NCBI RefSeq assembly: GCF_017654505.1
Contig: NC_054570.1
Coordinates: forward strand, 558,001 to 622,000
Direction: 5' to 3'
DNA: 64,000 nucleotides
From: Polyodon spathula
Taxonomy: Eukaryota; Chordata; Actinopteri; Acipenseriformes; Polyodontidae
Below are positions 57,101 through 64,000 of this stretch, one piece after another. The notes beneath the pieces were generated by a model. The model had not been told where the DNA came from. It did not search any database and saw only the letters and a list, made by a program, of their open reading frames with translations. How positions within the stretch are numbered: the first letter of the stretch is position 1; each line of letters begins with the position of its first letter. The position numbers and the translations under genes are program-made.

Positions 57101-58372
57101 ATTCAATCCACTTTGAGACAAGTCACTTTTACGGCAGTATTAAAGGACAGCTTGTAAACATTTCTATTCCAATATTTGCCCGAAGTGTTGTGCTCAAATC
57201 ACAGTGCTAATGCAAACTGGCACTGCGGCAGCATTTCAGCAAGGACGGGGGCTTGATGTGCATGCTAAGAAAGCTAGGCGACTTTATATACTTCAAAAGG
57301 TAATAATAATAATAATAATAATAAACATATTTACCTGGCCAGCACTGACTCATCATGAGCCCCAGCTTTCATGTCTGTAGCCTGGGGCTTTCCTGCCAGG
57401 GCTGCCCGCGGTGCTGCAGTGCTTTCAGGGGACCCAGTGGTGTCCGATCCCTGGGAGCTGTGCTCGGTGGAGGGCCAGGACTCGTCAAAGCTGGCCTGGT
57501 GGTCCGGGACCTGCCTCCCCTGCAGCAGCAGGTCTGCAGCGGCCAGGAAGCTGGCGTCGGCCGGGCTCAGGGGCTGCTGGGGGCTGGAGGGGGAAGAGGG
57601 GGACTTCTGGATCCGCAGGGGGCTCAGGATCTGAAGGGAGGGGGAGATAGAGCAGGGATGGGAATAAGACTCCAGTGCAGTTAGTCTTACTTCCAACCCT
57701 GAAAAAAGTTAACATATTACTATACAATTCAGTTCATGGGATTATAGCCCAATGCATGTATATATGTATGCATGTTGTAATTTTTCTGCTTCCTTGCATC
57801 TATAGCAATGCTAAGATCACATCCTGCAGTCCAGTATTAAATCACATAGACCTGCTGTTACACGTCTAAGGAAACCATGAGAAGTTTTAACCAGGAGGGA
57901 TTAACCAGGAAGATTATCATCTCCGACACAGCTGGCTGTCAAAACAGTTGAAAAGCGATGCAGCATCTGGGGGGCGGAGGGAGGTGCGCCCGCAAATAAT
58001 GGAGTACTCCTCATCAACCCTGATGAAAGCAGCAGGATGCCCAGGGGGAGCCCTCACCGCCTGTCGCTGCTGCTGCCTGGGCACCCTCGTCTCCCGGGAA
58101 GGGTGGTAGTGCTTCCTGGAGCCTCCCGGCACTGCTGGAAACGGGTTCTGATTGGAGAACAAGGCGCTGGCCAGGGAGAGGACAGGAACACCAAGTTATT
58201 TAACAAATGTAGCTTATGTGTGTTTTACACATTGCTTCCCGATGATTTAATATGCTTTCACTATGAGAAACTTGACCGTGCTTTCACTGTGCTTTATCAC
58301 ACTTTGCAATAAATTCGCTGTGGGAAACCTCTACAAGCAGCCAGTCAGCTCCGATTCCTACCTGGATTTCAT
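54182..58372 (-). CDS. proser3: PROSER3-like proline/serine-rich protein
   Basis: Ten coding exons join in phase: 58372-58362, 58166-58058, 57630-57335, 56960-56815, 56606-56512, 56038-55953, 55857-55724, 55541-55369, 55226-54576, 54364-54182 (627 residues). The ATG is in GAGAGCCATGAAATCC. Much of the protein is low-complexity Pro/Ser. Islands that look conserved are ALFSNQNPFP near the N-terminus, LSPADASFLAAADLLLQG, RYIERFRHGRPQSRE, and PEEDILFQWRLRRKMELARE near the C-terminus; a long charged exon (54576-55226) follows. Assignment to PROSER3 rests on composition and on being head to head with LIN37, close to PROSER3 in human. Function unknown to me. The 3' end is uncertain: the last frame stops at 54182 unless a weak donor at GAG|GTCCAT is used. 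Confidence 0.68.
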
Positions 58373-58862
58373 GGCTCTCTCGCTGAAGGCTGGTTACACG
58401 GCAGTGGGCTGAGTGTCTCCCAGCGACCACCTTGCCCTCTGTCCCGATCGCGGTCCGGGTTTAATTACAGTCAGGATAACGACTCTCAGGACCGCCTGGG
58501 AAAATACAAGCTAAAACACTTAAGAACCCAAACAAGGGCTGCGTTTTAATTATCTTTACGCCGTCTCCATAAAACTTTAGGTTTAAAAATACATATAAAT
58601 CATGTTTTGTCTCCGTTTGTTGTCATTTTAATTACAAGTGGCTCGCGCTGCAATATTAATACACGACAAATTAAACCTTTATCGACTCGTTTAATGTCGT
58701 TTAATTTGCACAGAAGCCAGTAAGAGATCACCTTCTGACATTGCAATGTAATTTACCGCATTCCCCCGTGGATTCAAATACAATAGCATAGCTTTTTAAT
58801 ATGCAAGGCATCCCTCTAATTACCGAATCAATTAAATTCGTTAATAATTTTAGCATACTTAC

Positions 58863-58930
58863 GTGCACAGAATATTCTTCCTGTCTTTCTACGTCCAACT
58901 GAAACTGAACCGCGCGCCCTGCCGGGGGAT
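58863..58930 (-). other. proser3: Non-coding exon 1 of the PROSER3-like gene
   Basis: Strong donor GCAC|GTAAGTA at 58863 on the minus strand, just inside the CpG-rich shared promoter. The start position is approximate. Confidence 0.6.
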
Positions 58931-59170
58931 CAACTCGTCACCAGGCAACCGAAAGGAGACTAAAAAACTACATTTCCCATGGGGCAGCAGCGGCGCCCTT
59001 TGGTGAATTGTAGTCGACCCGTCCGCTCGCCAATCGGATTTGAGTAGTGTAGCGGAGTGACGGCGCTTTCCACCAACGAGAAGAAGAGGCGGTCCTCGGA
59101 ACTGACCAATGAGAGAGAGGTTTTTATGCAGCGCGCGGAAGAGGAAAGTCCGTTACCGGAGCTGGTGAAT
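58931..59170. promoter_or_regulatory. Bidirectional PROSER3/LIN37 promoter
   Basis: CpG-rich interval between two divergent genes. Motifs: RFX X-box GTCACCAGGCAAC (58937-58949); ZNF143/SBS-type ACTACATTTCCC (58967-58978, plus) and ACTACAATTCACCA (59014-59001, minus); CCAAT at 59030-59034 and 59106-59110. No TATA box, as expected for housekeeping genes. Confidence 0.65.
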
Positions 59171-59842
59171 GTAAACAAACGACGAGGGTTTATTAAGCTG
59201 GTTTTTTTTGTTTTTTTTTATCGGTAATTTCTCTAAGATTTAATTTATCTTTATCATACAAACACCAGAATAATACTGTCAAAGAGTCTGATGATCGCTG
59301 GGGTCAGTAAATGCGTATTTATGATTAATTTGCTTGTCTGTGCGCTTACTGTAATAATAATAATAATAATACTAATACGGAACATAGAATAATCAGCAAT
59401 TAAATTTTTTAGGATTAAACTTTGTTTCAAACTGTTTAACCCACAAATGTGTTATTAATATTATATAAATATATATGAAGCTTAATCGCCGCGCAGACGC
59501 TTTGGGTCAGCGCCGTTTCATTATTGAGCAACTACAAGATTTCAGTGAAACACAAACTCTGCGTTTTCATGGATTTAAACTAGCCGGGCTGGACAGTAAC
59601 CATTGAAACAAACTATTTGACAAGATAACCCTCATATTACTGTATTGTTATATTGCATGCTTCACCCCGGTTGTTAGTTAATATGAGCTAAAGTTTGTGA
59701 ACTTTGCAGAGAAGATGCAGATAACACCTGTAGGGTTAATTTCTAGCCATTTGCACATTATACTATTATTATATGAACTATAATAATATGCACAGATTAT
59801 GTATCTCCCTCTCTCATTATATAGATATCTATATATAGATAT

Positions 59843-59938
<96 letters not shown>

Positions 59939-60025
59939 AGTGGGGGGTGCGTATATATATATATAATATATATATAATATATATATATTATATATCAATT
60001 TACATTATGTTTTTCTTATTTACAG
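59171..60025 (+). other. 5' flank/intron 1 of LIN37
   Basis: Non-coding. Includes the TA and GT microsatellites at about 59820-60000. Exon 1 of LIN37 is non-coding and probably lies near 59110-59170, but its donor is not clear. Confidence 0.5.
59820..60000. repeat. (TA)n and (GT)n compound microsatellite
   Basis: TA runs flank a GT run of about 17 units, immediately before the LIN37 start-codon exon. Confidence 0.95.
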
Positions 60026-60048
60026 TTTGAGGACAAGTTAGAGTCACA

Positions 60049-61657
60049 ATGCTGCAAGTGAAAATTAAAACAGAAAAGCCAGGTAAGATAAACCACAACA
60101 AAACGAACTTAAACAAACCTTGTGCTGCAACTTTTTTTGTAACAAGCCAGATTTCCTTTTTCGTCAGTTGGTTCCTCTTGGTTAATTCCTCTTTGTAGAG
60201 GGTGAGAGTTAGGCAGAGAGGCATCCTGTGCAGAAGAGATACTGTAACCACGTCATCCTGGGTGTGGGGCTTTCTGAACTACCATGACTTCACACAACTG
60301 TGCAGCTAGACAGCATCGAGAGAATTTAATAACGAAACAAAAATCTGATCGTTTTCCACTCAAAGCAAGCAATTTCCTCTTTGAATATTGTGCGTAACAG
60401 TCGATTCTTTGTGAACATCATTATTCAAAAGCAATCGGGCAGAGGCGTGTAAACTCTTTACACAGCTGAAAACACGCACCTGCACATTACTAGAAGAACA
60501 TGAGAACGAGAAAATGCCATTTCGGCCCACCTGTGCTCGCTCGCTTTGATGCAAGCGTGGTCCGTTTGCAGTCAGGAGAGGAAAAAACAAAAAACCCTGA
60601 ACCAGATCACTGGGGGAAATGAAACCGAATCCTTGGCTAAACAGACCTTCCTCCAGACAGCTTGCTAAAGGTCTTATTGTGGTCACAGAGAGGGTTTTAC
60701 AATATTGTTCAAGACACTATCCAGTCTGTTCTTGAAGGATCTGATAGTCTCTGCTTAAACGACTCTGTGCATAGTAATGCAAGCAAGACACGGGTGAAAG
60801 CGATCAGTGACTGTTCAGGGGGAAAAAATCATAAAGCAGTTTTGTTTCATCTCTTTTTAAAAAATAAAAATAAAATAAAAAATCTCAACAAGTAAATGAA
60901 ATCAAAACAATATTGTTTATGAAACGCAAATCTTCTGGCCCCCCTTCCCTGACCTCAGTTCTCAGTGGTGAGGGTGTGAGAGAGGGCCGGTAGGGTTAAG
61001 AGATGAACAGCCCGGGGTACTTCAGGAAGGCACCTGTCTGGGTGTCTCTCAGTTCCTTCATTAGAAACCCGATTGCCAGCACATTGTAAATGGCAGCTTC
61101 ACCCTGTTTCAGGGTATGTTGTTGTTACTGATAATTCTTCCCTGGTTTCCAGGGAGTCTGAATCTTGTGCATGGTTGCAGGACGGGTCTGGTTTCTCTGT
61201 AAGCTCTGTGGTGTTTGTTTCTTCGTAGATCTGGAAGCAGTAAGCGCTCGAAACCGGCTGGATGCTGTCCTGCAGTGTCTGGTGGAGAAGAGTGACAGTG
61301 AGAGGCGAGTACAGGGCTGATACGGATATAAATATCTGATATGGATAAGCAGAACACCCCACAAGCGCATCGCTACTCTAATCCAGTCACTGCCAGTGCA
61401 GAAGGGCTGTGTGGCGTATTTGATTCCTTCAATTTATTCCAAAAAATAAGTGCTAAGATTTTAAAGGGACCGGCGATAATGCTGCTAATAACAGATTTGA
61501 TGTTAAAATCTTGTTCACTAATCCTTTATTATTATTATTATTATTATTATTATGACTAATACATAATTAATAATATTAATATCAGGGACCAGACGGAGGA
61601 GGAAGCTGCCTCCTCCTGCAGACCCCTTCACCGACGTCTAAGTGTGGTGGTTCATAG

Positions 61658-61712
<55 letters not shown>

Positions 61713-63741
61713 TCGGTTTCTGGTTGTGGTTATCTCTCATCCAGTTCTTTTGTATTTTCATTGTTATATTATTGCTATTTCTGGAAACTGAGTCTTAGCA
61801 AATATAGAAACCCCAGCTTGAACTACCGTCATCACTAACAGGACATGTGTCAACTGCACAGCACTCAGATGCACCCTTCTGCTTGTAAACTGGAGTCGGT
61901 GTCGCTGCTGTTGTGAGTCCTGCTATTAGTAGACAGTTATATAACCTCTTCTCTTTTTTGTTTTGCTCTCCAGGGATCTTTCTCCTACTTCGTCTGGAAA
62001 GCGGTAAGCTAGTCCACCTGGCTGCTGGATTTCGAATGCGATTTGAATTAGTCAGTCCATGCAGTGATGACCAGTGAAGCTTTGAACTGCTGTGGGGTGA
62101 AGAAAAACTCCCCACACGCTTCAGGGTTATGCACCAGGCAGAAGAAGGCATTGGCAGGTGGTCTAACTTGATCTTGACCACTTCATTAAAATGCAGTACA
62201 AATGCCATCTCGCCAGATTATAACTTTAATTATAATTTTTTTATATATATTTTTTTTATAAATTAGTTACACTGTTAATCTGAGTAATTGATATTTTTCA
62301 CGAGCTATCCCCACATCATTAGCTCGTTAGACCGTAAAATGAGGAGACCTCTTCTCAAGAGCCCTGAAAAGGTTACAGGTTGGCAGGGCGATTGCTTCAC
62401 GAGGCCGTGGTTCGGCTCCTGGATGTAAACCGCCTGTCCGTGTGCTTCTCTGTCGGCAGCCCTTCTGCTAGGTTCCCCCACCATCGCAGGAAGAAACGCA
62501 AGGAGATGGACGATGGCATGGCAGAAGGCAGCCAGCACAAGCCGAGTAAGGATGCTTGCAGTGAACCCTGAGCAAAGCAGGCGTTTCACACAGGAACGTT
62601 CGACACGCCATTTTATTAGGGCGTTGAGAAAGACTTTCTGTTGAAACCCTTTTTTCTGTGCTTCTGTCAAATGTCTTGTATAAGTGTTACCTTGCGTTGA
62701 ACAAAACAAAACACCCAAAGTATCACAGAATGCGTAATTAGGAGGGAAATGTTATACAGGAGATAAAAAAGACATTTTGAAAATAATAAACTTCTTAGAC
62801 TGCTCAAAACACCCTTGAAACATCAGGCAGCTTTGTCCGGAATTTATTTATTTATTTTTAAAGTTCGCTGCTGTTTTGTGTGTCTGTCTCCGATCCAGAT
62901 GCCTACATCATCAAGCTGTTCGACCGTAGCGTGGACCTGGCGCAGTTCAGCGATGGCACGCCGCTCTACCCCATCTGCCGGGCCTGGATGAGGAACAGCC
63001 CCTCGGTGAGGGAGCGAGCGCGCTCCCCCAGCCCTGCGGGACTCGTCGAGGAGGAGGTACCAGCACTGCCCTGGAGCGCAGGGAACACCCAGCCGCTTGA
63101 AACCTGGGTCCAGCAGACCAGCGGGAGACCTGTGGGTATGAGACCCCAAGTCTCCACTGGTGTGTCATGCAGTAGCCTGAAACCGAGTCTCCTGAAACCC
63201 AGTTCCAAGACACAAAGTGGCTTTCTGTTCCTTCAGCTTTAGGGAGGTTTCCTCATAGGAGAAGCAATAACAAATTAGAGTGAAAGCAGGGCAGGATGCA
63301 AAACCTAGTGTTACATTAAAATAAACTAGCAAATAACCCATTTGCTTTTAGCATATGTATGTCCTGTGCTAGGACAGGATGCTGAACAGAAGTTAAAAAG
63401 CTTGTTTCTTTTTTTATTTTATATGCAGCCATGTATTTTTCCAAATAGCTTACCGTGTAACAACCAAGTAAAATAACATTAAAACTAATGCACTTGGGTC
63501 GTGGGCTCTAAAACCCTCGATAGCATCTCCAGCGAGCTGCCTGTGCAGACGTGCGTGTAACGCTGTGGTCTGTGTGTGCATGTCTGCTGCCGCGCAGGTG
63601 TCCGACCTGCTGAATCCAAAAGCTCGGAATGTCTACCGGATGCCTGCCCCCACCTCCTGCTCCGTGAACTCCTCTGGGGAACCAGTGAACCTGCGCATCC
63701 CGCCTCCACTGCCCTTCACTGAGACACCTCTCCTGAACACA
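60049..63741 (+). CDS. lin37: LIN37, MuvB/DREAM complex subunit (3' partial)
   Basis: Seven exons in phase: 60049-60082 (exon begins 60026 after TTTACAG), 61229-61304, 61586-61657, 61974-62003, 62460-62545, 62899-63056, 63598-63741: 200 codons, last exon(s) beyond the window. LIN37 is a core subunit of MuvB, which with E2F4/p130 represses cell-cycle genes. Identification rests on [11 protein letters not shown] at the start, [37 protein letters not shown], and the hallmark [36 protein letters not shown]. Exon 2 ends at a GC donor (GAGAG|GCGAGT). Human LIN37 is about 246 residues, so 40-60 more are expected downstream. Confidence 0.93.
60083..61228 (+). other. LIN37 intron
   Basis: 1.1 kb intron after the first coding exon. 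No other gene or recognisable repeat; the open frames are short and incidental. Confidence 0.6.
61526..61553. repeat. (ATT)n microsatellite
   Basis: Short TTA run in a LIN37 intron. Confidence 0.9.
61660..61712. repeat. (ATT)n microsatellite
   Basis: TTA run starting only 2 bp after the donor GT of the LIN37 exon at 61657, so the intron begins with the repeat. Confidence 0.9.
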
Positions 63742-64000
63742 GTAAGCCAGCGAGCACAGTGAAGCAATGACATCACTCACACACACTGCTCTCCACTGCA
63801 CTGTTACAAGGCAGCAAGGTCACAGCTTAGCAAGGCAACTTCTCCAACCCAACAGAGTTCACAGCAACAGTTTAAAAAAAAAAAAATGTAATTCATACAA
63901 ATGTTAAATTGGGCATAATTATACAAATAAGGGTATCTCATTGGTGTAGCGGTCTGCTGTTGCTAGTTGAGCAAGGTGAATTGATGTGTGGATTTGAAAG
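63742..64000 (+). other. LIN37 intron, to window end
   Basis: Follows donor ACA|GTAAGC. No further exon before the window ends. Confidence 0.7.

Overview
This is a vertebrate genomic window, most likely from a ray-finned fish. Genes have many short exons with GT-AG introns, and the spacers are full of fish-type transposons (CR1/Rex1-like LINE, Tc1, DIRS with a tyrosine recombinase, a retrovirus-like element, a tRNA SINE) and microsatellites. The CR1-like 3' ends and a FLI1-type ETS gene next to proser3/lin37 would fit a non-teleost such as a sturgeon or paddlefish, but that is inference. Two gaps of exactly 500 N (2074-2573, 52574-53073) are placeholder gaps.

Layout. 1-8000: C-rich minisatellite running into a gap, a nearly complete CR1/Rex1-like LINE, Tc1 debris. 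8040-21850: first copy of a segmental duplication. It carries a complete minus-strand gene whose seven coding exons join in frame (2346 nt, 781 aa). It encodes a guanylate-binding-protein (GBP) GTPase and helical region fused to an apolipoprotein L (APOL) domain. Its putative core promoter has a TATA box and an interferon-response-type element (19851-19887). 22446-39383: second copy. It keeps the last APOL-side exons but has lost every GTPase exon. It also carries a DIRS retroelement, a solo LTR between promoter and exon 1, and a retrovirus-like element with LTRs. Both copies carry fragments of the 3' end of the neighbouring ETS gene.

44791-49710: minus-strand FLI1/ERG-type ETS gene (pointed domain plus ETS domain; N-terminal exons not found). 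53105-58930: minus-strand proline/serine-rich gene, assigned to PROSER3. From about 59100 on: plus-strand LIN37, first seven coding exons, running off the window. PROSER3 and LIN37 are head to head across a short promoter with an RFX X-box, two ZNF143-like motifs and CCAAT boxes. Human LIN37, PROSER3 and ETV2 all lie in 19q13.12, and zebrafish fli1b is next to etv2, so the ETS gene is probably the fli1b-type ohnolog.

Main points of interest: the GBP-APOL fusion, which joins in one polypeptide two interferon-induced families that cooperate in human cell-autonomous immunity; and a palindrome array with compensatory changes in the leader of the retrovirus-like element (38059-38240). All exon borders come from splice consensus, reading-frame phase and family comparison by eye; there is no transcript support.
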